A stretch of 64,000 nucleotides of DNA, taken from positions 78,491 to 142,490 of the forward strand of contig CANGYF010000004.1 of the NCBI GenBank assembly GCA_947458265.1, read 5' to 3'. The notes under the pieces were generated by a model. That model saw only the letters and a list, made by a program, of their open reading frames with translations. It was not told the origin of the DNA and did not search any database. The translations under genes were made by a program, and so were the position numbers. The DNA is from Betaproteobacteria bacterium. Lineage in GTDB: Bacteria; Pseudomonadota; Gammaproteobacteria; Burkholderiales; CAIKXV01. This document shows, one piece after another, positions 46,753 through 54,108 of this stretch (positions within the stretch are counted from its first letter, which is position 1; each line of letters starts with the position of its first letter).

Positions 46753-47754
46753 TCAGCCGCCGATGTAGGACATCTCGATCTTGTGCGCTTTCGTGGTTTC
46801 GGCACTGCGCAATTCGGAGTAGCGGTCGCCGCGCGCCGACCACACGCTGCGGATCAGCGCGGACAGTTCGACGTCGGAGGTATCGGCGCGCAGCGGTGCG
46901 CGGAAGTCGGTGCCGCGGGTGGCAAACAGGCAGGTGTACAGCTTGCCCTCGGCGGACAGGCGCGCCCGGGTGCAGTCGCTGCAGAAGGCCTGGGTCACCG
47001 ACGAGATGAAGCCGACCTCGCCGCTGCCGTCGAGGTAGCGCCAGCGTTCGGCGACCTCGCCGCGGTAGTTGGACGGCACCGGCTGGATCGGAAGCTCCGC
47101 GCCGATGCGCGTGGCCAGTTCTGCCGAGGGCACCACGGAGTCGAGCTTCCAGCCGTTCGTATGGCCGACGTCCATGAATTCGATGAAGCGCAGGATGTGG
47201 CCGCTGCCCTTGAAGTGGCGCGCCATCGCGACCGCGTCCTGGTCGTTGACCCCGCGCTTGACCACCATGTTCACCTTGACCGGCAGGCCGACCCGGTTCG
47301 CCTCGTCGATGCCCTCGAGCACCTTGGCCACCGGGAAATCGACATCGTTCATCTGCCTGAAGGTCGCATCGTCGAGCGAATCGAGGCTGACCGTAACCCG
47401 CTTGAGGCCCGCATCCTTCAACGCCTGCGCCTTCAGCTTCAGCAGCGAGCCGTTGGTCGTCAACGTGAGGTCGAGGTCGTCGTGCCAGGCCAGCATCTCG
47501 ATCAGCCGCTCGATCTTGCGCCTCACCAGCGGCTCCCCGCCCGTGATGCGGATCTTCTCGACGCCCTGGTCGCGGAACAGCCGCACCAGCCGGTGGATCT
47601 CGCCGAAGGACAGCAGCGCCTCGCGCTCGAGGAACTGGAAATCCTTGCCGTACACCTCCTTCGGCATGCAGTACGTGCAGCGGAAGTTGCACCGGTCGGT
47701 GACCGAGATGCGCAGGTCACGCAGCGGGCGCTGGAGGGTGTCGAGGAGGGTCAT
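46753..47754 (-). CDS. moaA: GTP 3',8-cyclase MoaA
   Basis: MoaA is the radical SAM enzyme that, with MoaC, turns GTP into cyclic pyranopterin monophosphate, the first step of molybdopterin synthesis. The N-terminal cluster is Cys22-x3-Cys26-x2-Cys29 ([10 protein letters not shown]). The C-terminal cluster is in [19 protein letters not shown], and the chain ends in the Gly-Gly needed for activity. ATG 47754 (333 residues) is chosen over an in-frame ATG at 47781 because the -10 box at 47781-47786 overlaps that codon. It heads moaA-moeA-fdhD-mobA. MoaC is not in the window. Confidence 0.95.
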   Translation of the reverse strand: MTLLDTLQRPLRDLRISVTDRCNFRCTYCMPKEVYGKDFQFLEREALLSFGEIHRLVRLFRDQGVEKIRITGGEPLVRRKIERLIEMLAWHDDLDLTLTTNGSLLKLKAQALKDAGLKRVTVSLDSLDDATFRQMNDVDFPVAKVLEGIDEANRVGLPVKVNMVVKRGVNDQDAVAMARHFKGSGHILRFIEFMDVGHTNGWKLDSVVPSAELATRIGAELPIQPVPSNYRGEVAERWRYLDGSGEVGFISSVTQAFCSDCTRARLSAEGKLYTCLFATRGTDFRAPLRADTSDVELSALIRSVWSARGDRYSELRSAETTKAHKIEMSYIGG

Positions 47755-47780
47755 CCGGAATGCTGCTTCGAAAACGATCA

Positions 47781-47807
47781 ATTATAGCCGCGCGCCCCGT
47801 GCATCAA
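47781..47807 (-). promoter_or_regulatory. Promoter of moaA
   Basis: On the minus strand TATAAT (47781-47786) is a perfect -10 box with TTGATG (47802-47807) 15 bases upstream as a possible -35. Transcription would begin near 47774, leaving a 20-base leader, too short for a Moco riboswitch. Confidence 0.6.
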
Positions 47808-47851
47808 GCCCGGCGCGGGCCTGCCCCGGCCGGGATGCCGGGGCAGGCTGT

Positions 47852-48943
47852 TCACGGCACGGCTGCCAGGAACAGGAAAGTGCAGAACAGCACCAGGTGG
47901 ACCGCGCCCTGCAGGACGGTGGTGCGCCCGGCGCTGAGCGTCAGGGTCGCCACCAGCAGGGTCAGCGCGAGCAGGGCGGTCTCCTTCGGCGGCAGGCCGA
48001 GCAGCAGCGGCCTGTCGAGCGCGATCGAGAGCACGACCACGACCGGGATGGTCAGGCCGATGCTCGCCAGGGCCGAGCCGAGCGCCAGGTTGAGGCTGGT
48101 CTGCAAACGGTTGCCGGCGGCCGCGCGCACCGCTGCCCAAGTCTCGGGCAGCAGCACGATCAGCGCGATCACCACCCCGACGACGGCCTGCGGTGCGCCG
48201 GCGGTCCGTACCGCCGATTCGAGGGTCGGTGCGAGCGCCTTTGCCAGGCCGACCACCGCGACCAGCGCCACCATCAGCACGATGAACGCCGCCCAGGCCA
48301 CGCCGGTCGACGGGGGCGCCGCGTGCAGGTCGACGTCATGTTCGGCGACGTCTGCCGGCAGGAAGTAGTCGCGGTGGCGCACCGTCTGCACGAACACGAA
48401 CACTGCGTACAGCACCAGCGATGCAATGCCGGCGAACACCATCTGCGCGGTAGAGAAGGTCGGGCCGCTGGTGGTGGTGGTGTAGGCGGGCAGCACCAGG
48501 GTGAGGATGGCGAGCGTGGCCAGCACCGCCAGCGCGGAGTTCGACCCTTCGGCGCGAAAGCCCAGGATGTGATGGCGCAGGCCGCCGACGAGGATGCACA
48601 GGCCGATGGCGCCGTTGCACACGATCATGATCGCGGCGAACACGGTGTCGCGGGGCAGCGCGGCGGTCTCTTCGCCGCCGACCAGCATCAGGGACACGAT
48701 CAGCGCCACCTCGATCACCGTGACGGCCACCGCGAGCACCAGCGTGCCGTACGGCTCGCCGACCCGCAGCGCGACCACCTCTGCATGGTGGACCGCGGCG
48801 ATGACTGCACCGAACAGCGTGAGTGCAACGCCCGCCACCGCGAGCGAGCCCAGGTCGCTTCCGGAGGCCATCTGCAGGATCGCGATCGCCACCGCCGGCA
48901 GCAGCAGGGACCATGCAGGCAGTGCGGCCGGCAGCCGGATCAT
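47852..48943 (-). CDS. chaA: Calcium/sodium-proton antiporter ChaA-like
   Basis: This 363-residue protein has about ten membrane helices in two repeats of the CaCA exchanger fold. The alpha motifs are visible: HHAEVVALRVGEPYGTLVLAVAVTVIEVALI in the first half and LPETWAAVRAAAGNRLQTSLNLALGSALASIGLTIP in the second, each with the conserved acidic residue. ChaA-type proteins export Na+/Ca2+/K+ in exchange for protons. It overlaps the ModE-like gene by four bases and precedes moaA by 97 bases, an unusual position between a metal regulator and cofactor genes. Confidence 0.87.
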   Translation of the reverse strand: MIRLPAALPAWSLLLPAVAIAILQMASGSDLGSLAVAGVALTLFGAVIAAVHHAEVVALRVGEPYGTLVLAVAVTVIEVALIVSLMLVGGEETAALPRDTVFAAIMIVCNGAIGLCILVGGLRHHILGFRAEGSNSALAVLATLAILTLVLPAYTTTTSGPTFSTAQMVFAGIASLVLYAVFVFVQTVRHRDYFLPADVAEHDVDLHAAPPSTGVAWAAFIVLMVALVAVVGLAKALAPTLESAVRTAGAPQAVVGVVIALIVLLPETWAAVRAAAGNRLQTSLNLALGSALASIGLTIPVVVVLSIALDRPLLLGLPPKETALLALTLLVATLTLSAGRTTVLQGAVHLVLFCTFLFLAAVP

Positions 48944-49368
48944 GGCCTCGCCAGTGCGTGTTCGCCGGCTCCCAGGGCGAGCGCCGCCGAGAGGGCCTGG
49001 GTGGCCGCATCCAGTTCCGGGGCGAGCCGGGATTCGATCTCCTCAAGCGCCGCTGCAAGCAGTTCGCCGTAGGGCGTGAGCTGCGTTCCGTGGCCGCGCC
49101 GGGTGACGATCAGCGGTGCACCCAGCGCCTGCTCCGCGTCGCGGATCAGCGCCCAGGCATGGCGGTAGGACAGGCCGAAGCCGCTGGCTGCCTCGCGCAG
49201 GGAGTCCACGCGGGGCATGCGGCGCAGCAGGTCGAACGCGGCTGCGGGCACGCGCGCGCAGTCGGCGTCGCCGAGGGAGACGGTCAGGCGCAGCGAAAGC
49301 CGCAGCGGTGCCCGTGCAACACCGCCCGAGGGCCCGCCAGTCGGGATCGAATCGGAAGTCGGGTTCAT
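48940..49368 (-). CDS. modE: ModE-type winged-helix regulator without a TOBE domain
   Basis: The DNA-binding domain of ModE is clear: DLLRRMPRVDSLREAASGFGLSYRHAWALIRDAEQAL, then a wing with TRRGHGTQLTPYGE. Full ModE has a C-terminal molybdate-binding TOBE pair; at 142 residues this protein ends after a short helix and lacks it, so it cannot bind oxyanion by the known mode. It is divergent from tupABC, the likely target. The start is uncertain: ATG 49368 is used, with in-frame ATGs at 49383 and 49386; none has a good ribosome-binding site. It overlaps chaA by four bases. Confidence 0.85.
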   Translation of the reverse strand: MNPTSDSIPTGGPSGGVARAPLRLSLRLTVSLGDADCARVPAAAFDLLRRMPRVDSLREAASGFGLSYRHAWALIRDAEQALGAPLIVTRRGHGTQLTPYGELLAAALEEIESRLAPELDAATQALSAALALGAGEHALARP

Positions 49369-49369
49369 A

Positions 49370-49398
49370 TTGAGCGTTTGCATCATCGTGCGTAAGTT
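49370..49398 (+). promoter_or_regulatory. Possible tupA promoter
   Basis: TTGAGC (49370-49375) and TAAGTT (49393-49398) are spaced by 17 bases and sit 30 bases upstream of the tupA start, in the 59-base gap between modE and tupA. The boxes are weak matches, as expected for a regulated promoter, and any ModE-like operator must overlap them. Confidence 0.3.
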
Positions 49399-49427
49399 TG
49401 GCGGCTTTTCGATGCGAAAGGTGCCGG

Positions 49428-50333
49428 ATGCGGAAAGTCCTGTTGCGGTCGTGGGTGTGTGCCGGCCTGGCGCTGGGTCGGCAGAGTGTGCCAGCGCTGT
49501 TGTGCGCGCTTGCCCTGGTGGGCGTCGCCCGCGCTGCCGAAGCGCCGGCCGGCGGTGGCGCGGTGGCGCAGCGCCCGGCGTCCGAACGCGTGATCCGGAT
49601 GGCGACCACCACCAGCACCGAGAACTCCGGGCTGCTCGGCTGGCTGCTGCCGCCGTTCGAGAAGGCCTGCGGCTGCTCGGTGCGGGTGGTTTCGGTCGGT
49701 ACCGGTGCGGCACTGAAGCTGGGTGCCAACGGCGATGCCGACCTGGTCCTGGTGCATGCACGAGCCGCGGAGGATCGGTTCGTCGCTGCCGGCCACGGGA
49801 TCGACCGGCGCGACGTGATGTACAACGACTTCGTGCTGGTCGGGCCGAAGGCGGATCCCGCCGGGGTGCGCTCGGCCGGTAACGCAGCCGCAGCGCTCAG
49901 GGCGGTCGCCGGCCGCCAGCAGCGTTTCGTCTCGCGCGGTGACGATTCCGGGACGCACCAGATGGAACTCGACCTGTGGAAGTCCGCGGGCGGCCTGCCC
50001 AAGTGGGTGGGCTATCTGTCCGCCGGCCGTGGCATGGGCGAAGTACTGACGATGGCGAGCGAACTGCAGGCCTATGCCCTGACCGATCGCGGCACCTGGG
50101 CATCGATACGCGGCCGGCTGGAGCTGGCCGTGCTGTCCGAAGGCGACCCGGCCCTGGCCAATCCGTACGGCGTGATCGCGGTCAACCCCGCGCGTCACCC
50201 GGGCATCAATGCGCGCGGTGCACGCGAACTGATCGACTGGCTCACCTCGCCTGAGGGCCAGGCGCGCATCGCCTCGTACAAGGCTGGCGGCGAGACGCTG
50301 TTCTTCCCCGGCGTCCCGAAAGCTCCCCGCTAG
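49428..50333 (+). CDS. tupA: Tungstate-binding protein TupA
   Basis: Periplasmic receptor of a tungstate ABC importer. A signal peptide covers about residues 20-37 (ends ARA). The mature protein begins MATTTSTENSGLL, whose Thr-Thr-Thr-Ser (60-63) is the oxyanion-binding signature separating TupA from ModA and WtpA. Further motifs are VGTGAALKLGANGDADLVLVHA and FVSRGDDSGTHQMELDLW. ATG 49428 has AAAGG about 6 bases upstream and is preferred over a TTG at 49398. The gene is followed after 2 bases by its permease. Confidence 0.92.
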   Translation: MRKVLLRSWVCAGLALGRQSVPALLCALALVGVARAAEAPAGGGAVAQRPASERVIRMATTTSTENSGLLGWLLPPFEKACGCSVRVVSVGTGAALKLGANGDADLVLVHARAAEDRFVAAGHGIDRRDVMYNDFVLVGPKADPAGVRSAGNAAAALRAVAGRQQRFVSRGDDSGTHQMELDLWKSAGGLPKWVGYLSAGRGMGEVLTMASELQAYALTDRGTWASIRGRLELAVLSEGDPALANPYGVIAVNPARHPGINARGARELIDWLTSPEGQARIASYKAGGETLFFPGVPKAPR

Positions 50334-50335
50334 CG

Positions 50336-51094
50336 ATGGGATTGCTCGAGCCGACCCTCGAGGCGCTGAGCCGGCTGGCTGGCCTCGATCCGGCGTTGTG
50401 GACGGTCATCGGGGTGTCGATGCAGGTCTCCCTGGCCGCGATGGCGATCGCGACCCCGTTCGCGGTGGCCGCCGGCTACCTGCTGGCGATGACCCGGTTC
50501 CCGGGCCGGCGGCTGCTGGTGGTGCTCGTCCAGAGCCTGCTTTCGTTCCCCACGGTGGTGGTCGGCCTGCTGCTGTACCTGCTGCTGTCCCGGCAGGGCC
50601 CGTTCGGCGCCTGGCAACTGCTGTTCACGCGCGAGGCAATGGCGATCGGGCAGGTGGTGATCGCCTTCCCGATCGTGTGCGCATTCACCCTGGCGGCGGT
50701 GCAGGCGGCCGATCCGCGCCTGCACGAGACCGCGCGGCTGCTCGGTGCCTCGCCGCTGCGTTCTGGGTTCACCGTGCTGCGCGAAGTACGGTTCGCGCTG
50801 GTGGCCGCCGTGCTCAGCGGCTTCGGCCGGGTGGTGTCGGAGGTCGGCTGTGCGTTGCTGGTCGGCGGCAACATCGCGGGGCACACCCGCAGCATCCCGA
50901 CGGCGATCGCGCTCGAGACGAGCAAGGGCGCATTCACCGAGGGCATCGCGCTGGGCATCGTGCTGATGGTGATAGCGCTCGTTGTGAACGTCGCGCTGGC
51001 GTTCAGCCAGGGGGCGGGGCAGGGCGCTGCCGTGGCCGGCGATGGGTACTTTCCGGTTGCGCGGGGCGCTTCCGGCCGGCGGGCAGCGCCGTGA
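50336..51094 (+). CDS. tupB: Tungstate ABC transporter permease TupB
   Basis: A 252-residue inner-membrane permease with about five or six helices (VSLAAMAIATPFAVAAGYLL, FPTVVVGLLLYLLLS, IGQVVIAFPIVCAFTLAAV, IALGIVLMVIALVVNVALAF). The EAA loop is HETARLLGASPLRSGFTVLREVRFALVAAVLSGFGRVVSEVG. It matches TupB/WtpB-type permeases. The stop overlaps the tupC GTG start (GTGA at 51091). Confidence 0.9.
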   Translation: MGLLEPTLEALSRLAGLDPALWTVIGVSMQVSLAAMAIATPFAVAAGYLLAMTRFPGRRLLVVLVQSLLSFPTVVVGLLLYLLLSRQGPFGAWQLLFTREAMAIGQVVIAFPIVCAFTLAAVQAADPRLHETARLLGASPLRSGFTVLREVRFALVAAVLSGFGRVVSEVGCALLVGGNIAGHTRSIPTAIALETSKGAFTEGIALGIVLMVIALVVNVALAFSQGAGQGAAVAGDGYFPVARGASGRRAAP

Positions 51095-51756
51095 ACGGCC
51101 CGTCGCTGCTGTGCGCCACGGGGCTGCGCGTGGCCCTGGGCGGGCGTGCGGTGCTCGACGGCTGTTCGATCACGCTCGAGGGTGGCGAGGCCTGCGTGCT
51201 GACCGGGGACAATGGCGCCGGCAAGACGACGCTGCTGCGCGTGCTCGCCGGGCTGCTCGAGCCAGATGCTGGCACGCTGGCGTTCGAAGGCCGGCCGGTC
51301 GAGGCTGGCCGCTTTCCGACCGCCGTGCGCCACGCACTGCAGTTCGTGCCGGCCCATCCGCTGCTGTTCTCGACCAGCGTGACCGCGAACATCGAATACG
51401 GACTGCGCGCGCACGGCGTGCCACGCGCGGAAAGCCGCCGCCGCACCCAGGAGGCCCTGGACTGGGCGCGGCTGCGGGCGGTCGCGCGCACGCATCCGCG
51501 CAGCCTGTCCACCGGCGAGACCCAGCGCACGGCGATCGCCCGCGCCTGGGTGCTCGCGCCGCGCGTGATGCTGTTCGACGAGCCGACCGCCAACCTCGAC
51601 CAGGCCTCCCATGCGCAGGTCGTCGAACTCCTCGGGCGACTGGTCGAGTCGGGCGCGGCCGTGCTGGTCGCCGCCCACGACCGCGCGCTGCTCGGACTGC
51701 CGGGCATGCGGCGGCTGCACCTGTCCGGCGGGCGGCTCGCTACACTCCCTGCATGA
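51091..51756 (+). CDS. tupC: Tungstate ABC transporter ATP-binding protein TupC
   Basis: This 221-residue ATPase starts at GTG 51091, overlapping tupB. Walker A GDNGAGKTT (39-47), FVPAHPLLFSTSVTANIEYGL, signature LSTGETQRTAIARAWVL (LSTGE instead of LSGGE), Walker B VMLFDEPTANLD and AAHD are present. It completes a tungstate importer, giving the cell selectivity for W over Mo. The stop overlaps mobB by four bases, tying metal uptake to cofactor maturation. Confidence 0.92.
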   Translation: MNGPSLLCATGLRVALGGRAVLDGCSITLEGGEACVLTGDNGAGKTTLLRVLAGLLEPDAGTLAFEGRPVEAGRFPTAVRHALQFVPAHPLLFSTSVTANIEYGLRAHGVPRAESRRRTQEALDWARLRAVARTHPRSLSTGETQRTAIARAWVLAPRVMLFDEPTANLDQASHAQVVELLGRLVESGAAVLVAAHDRALLGLPGMRRLHLSGGRLATLPA

Positions 51757-52256
51757 ACGTCCTCGGCTTCGCCGGCTTCTCCGGCAGCGGCAAGACCACC
51801 CTGATCGAACGCCTGGTGCCGGTGCTGGTCGTACACGGCTGGCGGGTATCGCTGCTCAAGCATGCTCACCACGCCTTCGATGTCGACCGGCCGGGCAAGG
51901 ATTCGTGGCGGCACCGGCAGGCCGGGTGCACCGAGGTGCTGGTCGGATCGGCCAATCGCTGGGCGCTGATGCACGAGTTGCGCGGCGCACCCGAGCCGTC
52001 GCTGGACGAACTGCTCGGCCGGCTGTCGCCCTGCGACCTGGTTCTGGTGGAAGGCTGGAAGCAGGCCACGATTCCGAAGATCGAGGTGCACCGCTCGGCC
52101 TGCCCGGCGCCGCTGCTCGCCGCGACCGACCCGTGGGTGGTTGCGGTGGCGACCGATGTTCCCGCATTGCCGGTGTCCGTGCCGCAGGTGCATGTCGACG
52201 ACATCCCGGCCATCGCTGGCGTGGTGTTCGCCCGGTTTTCCCATCCTTCGGTGTGA
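51753..52256 (+). CDS. mobB: Molybdopterin-guanine dinucleotide biosynthesis adapter MobB
   Basis: MobB is a GTP-binding protein that assists MobA; it is helpful but not essential in E. coli. The 167-residue protein begins MNVLGFAGFSGSGKTTLIERL with the P-loop at residues 8-15. It continues LLKHAHHAFDVDRPGKDSWRHRQAG and LVLVEGWKQATIPKIEVHR, all typical. It overlaps tupC by four bases and is followed after 51 bases by moaD. Confidence 0.94.
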   Translation: MNVLGFAGFSGSGKTTLIERLVPVLVVHGWRVSLLKHAHHAFDVDRPGKDSWRHRQAGCTEVLVGSANRWALMHELRGAPEPSLDELLGRLSPCDLVLVEGWKQATIPKIEVHRSACPAPLLAATDPWVVAVATDVPALPVSVPQVHVDDIPAIAGVVFARFSHPSV

Positions 52257-52307
52257 TCACGGCGCTCGCGGCTGCCGCCGTGCGGCCAGAGCGCTATGAT
52301 CGCGCCC

Positions 52308-52568
52308 ATGGCTACCGTCGACCTCCTGTATTTTGCGCGGCTGCGTGAAGCGCTCGGCATCGAGCGCGAGCGGCTGGTGCTGCCCGAAGGGGTTGCGACC
52401 ACCGGCGAACTGCGCGCATGGCTGGCCGCGCGGGGCGGCGCATGGGCGTCCGAACTCGACGCCCGGCGGCAGGTGCGCATGGCGGTGAACCATGACCTCG
52501 CCGGCGCCGGCCAGCGGCTGTCCGACGGCGACGAGGTCGCAGTGTTCCCGCCGGTCACCGGGGGCTGA
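52308..52568 (+). CDS. moaD: Molybdopterin synthase sulfur-carrier subunit MoaD
   Basis: A ubiquitin-fold protein of 86 residues whose C-terminal Gly-Gly (FPPVTGG) is thiocarboxylated and donates sulfur to the pyranopterin. DLLYFARLREALGIERERL at the N-terminus and LSDGDEVAVFPPVTGG at the end are diagnostic. ATG 52308 gives the family length; an in-frame ATG at 52296 adds four residues. moaE follows after 3 bases. Confidence 0.94.
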   Translation: MATVDLLYFARLREALGIERERLVLPEGVATTGELRAWLAARGGAWASELDARRQVRMAVNHDLAGAGQRLSDGDEVAVFPPVTGG

Positions 52569-52571
52569 TCG

Positions 52572-53036
52572 GTGCCGGTACGCGTTCAGACGGAAGACTT
52601 CGACATCTCCGCCGAGATCCTGGCGTTGCGCGCCGGGCGCAGCGACGTCGGCGCGGTCGCCAGCTTCATCGGCGTTATGCGTGACTTCAACGAGGGCAGC
52701 GGGGTCACCGAACTCACGCTCGAACACTATCCCGGGATGACCGAGAAGTCGCTGCAGCAGATCGTCGACGAGGCGCACGGCCGGTGGCGGCTGCAGGATG
52801 CGCTGGTGGTGCATCGGGTCGGCTGCATGCGGCCGGCCGACCAGATCGTGCTGGTGGTCGCGCTGTCGGCGCATCGCGAGGAAGCGCTGGCCGCCTGCGC
52901 GTTCATCATGGATTTTCTCAAGACCCGTGCGCCGTTCTGGAAGAAGGAGCGCACGCCCGAAGGCGAGCGCTGGGTCGAGTCCCGTGCCAGCGACGATGCA
53001 GCCGCCGGGCGCTGGCTGCCGGGCGATCCGCGTTGA
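52572..53036 (+). CDS. moaE: Molybdopterin synthase catalytic subunit MoaE
   Basis: MoaE pairs with MoaD to build the dithiolene of molybdopterin. The 154 residues include VGAVASFIGVMRDFNEGSGV, LTLEHYPGMTEKSL, VVHRVGCMRPADQIVLVVALSAHREEALAACAFIMDFLKTRAPFWKKE with the active-site lysines, and GERWVESRASD. Translation starts at GTG 52572. The stop overlaps the TTG start of crcB by four bases. Confidence 0.95.
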   Translation: MPVRVQTEDFDISAEILALRAGRSDVGAVASFIGVMRDFNEGSGVTELTLEHYPGMTEKSLQQIVDEAHGRWRLQDALVVHRVGCMRPADQIVLVVALSAHREEALAACAFIMDFLKTRAPFWKKERTPEGERWVESRASDDAAAGRWLPGDPR

Positions 53037-53434
53037 ATGCCACCGGGCTGCTGGCGGTGGGTGTCGGCGCGGCACTCGGCGCCTGGTTGCGATGGGCATT
53101 CGCGCTGCTGTGGAACCCGGTGTTCCAGCCGCTGCCGCTGGGCACGCTGGCGGCCAACGTCGTCGGCGGCCTGCTGATCGGTGCCGCCTGGGAAGTCCTG
53201 GGGCGCAATGCAGGCTGGCCGCCCGAAGTACGGCTGTTCCTGGTCACCGGTTTCCTCGGCGGCTTGACGACCTTCTCCACCTTCTCCGCCGAGACCGTCG
53301 GCCTGCTCGAACGTGGCGATTTCGGCTGGGCCGGACTGCTGGTGGGGCTGCATGTCTTCGGGTCTCTGGCGGCGACGGTCGCCGGCATCGCGATCGTGCG
53401 CGGGGTGGCGCACGGCACCGGAGTGGCCGGCTGA
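53033..53434 (+). CDS. crcB: Fluoride ion channel CrcB/FluC
   Basis: FluC is a dual-topology fluoride exporter channel. The 133-residue protein has four membrane helices and the signature segments GAALGAWLRWAF, PLGTLAANVVGGLLIG and FLGGLTTFSTFSAETV, with the Phe-box and polar track. Its start is TTG 53033, embedded in the moaE stop (TTGA), so it is translationally coupled to the Moco genes. No fluoride riboswitch is present upstream. Why a fluoride channel belongs with tungstate and cofactor genes is not clear. Confidence 0.93.
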   Translation: MNATGLLAVGVGAALGAWLRWAFALLWNPVFQPLPLGTLAANVVGGLLIGAAWEVLGRNAGWPPEVRLFLVTGFLGGLTTFSTFSAETVGLLERGDFGWAGLLVGLHVFGSLAATVAGIAIVRGVAHGTGVAG

Positions 53435-54108
53435 TGCACGAGACAATCACGCCATGGCTCGGGCATGAATTCGTCGCGCTGTCGGCCGAGGGCGATCCGC
53501 ACGGCTCGGTGACTGTCGAGATGGCGGGGCTGCTCGGCCGCATGGACGAACGGCTGCGCACGCACGGACTGTCGCTGGCCGACACGGTGCGTACCCGTCT
53601 GTGGGCGCGCGACATGGATGCCTGGGGCGGGGCGGTCGAGGAACGCGCGCGCATCCTGTCCGGCGATGCACGCTCGGTGAGTTCCAGCCACATCCGGCCG
53701 TCCCGGTTCGCATCGGCAGCGCGTCTGTCGCTCGACTTGCTGGCGATGCGGCCGAACGACCGGCAGTCGCGCAAGCAGGTGGTCGAGTACGAGCCGCAGA
53801 CCATCGTCGCACGCCACCTGGTGCGCGAGGGGGTGCTGTTCATCTCCGGCAACACCGTGGTGTTGCCGACGTTCGAACAGCAGTTGCCAGTGGTCGTCGG
53901 GCGCATCGGCGACACGCTCGCGATGGCCGGCTCTTCCTGGCAGCGCGTGGTGCGTGCGTCGTTCTTCCTGCATGAGTCGCAGCGGATGGAGCACCTGCGG
54001 CAATCCTTCAGGCAACTGGTGCCGCATCCGGTGTCCGGCTGCGAGTACGCATGGGTCGATACCCGCCAGGGCAAACTGATCGAAATCGAAGTGACCGCGG
54101 AGGTGTGA
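53434..54108 (+). CDS. Tandem Rid (YjgF/RidA) family protein
   Basis: The 224 residues appear to contain two Rid-type folds in tandem. The first half has MAGLLGRMDERLRTHGLSLADTVRTRLWARD and the second FISGNTVV, VVVGRIGDTLAMAGSSWQRVVRASFFLHES and GCEYAWVDTRQGKLIEIEVTAEV. Canonical RidA deaminates reactive enamines/imines and needs an Arg near GCLVEIE; here the residue region reads Tyr-Ala-Trp-Val-Asp-Thr-Arg, so activity is uncertain. It overlaps crcB and tctC by one base each, so the operon continues through it. Confidence 0.72.
   Translation: MHETITPWLGHEFVALSAEGDPHGSVTVEMAGLLGRMDERLRTHGLSLADTVRTRLWARDMDAWGGAVEERARILSGDARSVSSSHIRPSRFASAARLSLDLLAMRPNDRQSRKQVVEYEPQTIVARHLVREGVLFISGNTVVLPTFEQQLPVVVGRIGDTLAMAGSSWQRVVRASFFLHESQRMEHLRQSFRQLVPHPVSGCEYAWVDTRQGKLIEIEVTAEV

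Noticed and set aside
47755..47851. Moco riboswitch upstream of moaA
   Set aside because: Only about 20 bases lie between the predicted transcription start and the ATG, and the whole moaA-chaA gap is under 100 bases with no complex fold visible.
52900..53033. Fluoride riboswitch upstream of crcB
   Set aside because: The crcB start is embedded in the moaE stop and the preceding DNA is moaE coding sequence.
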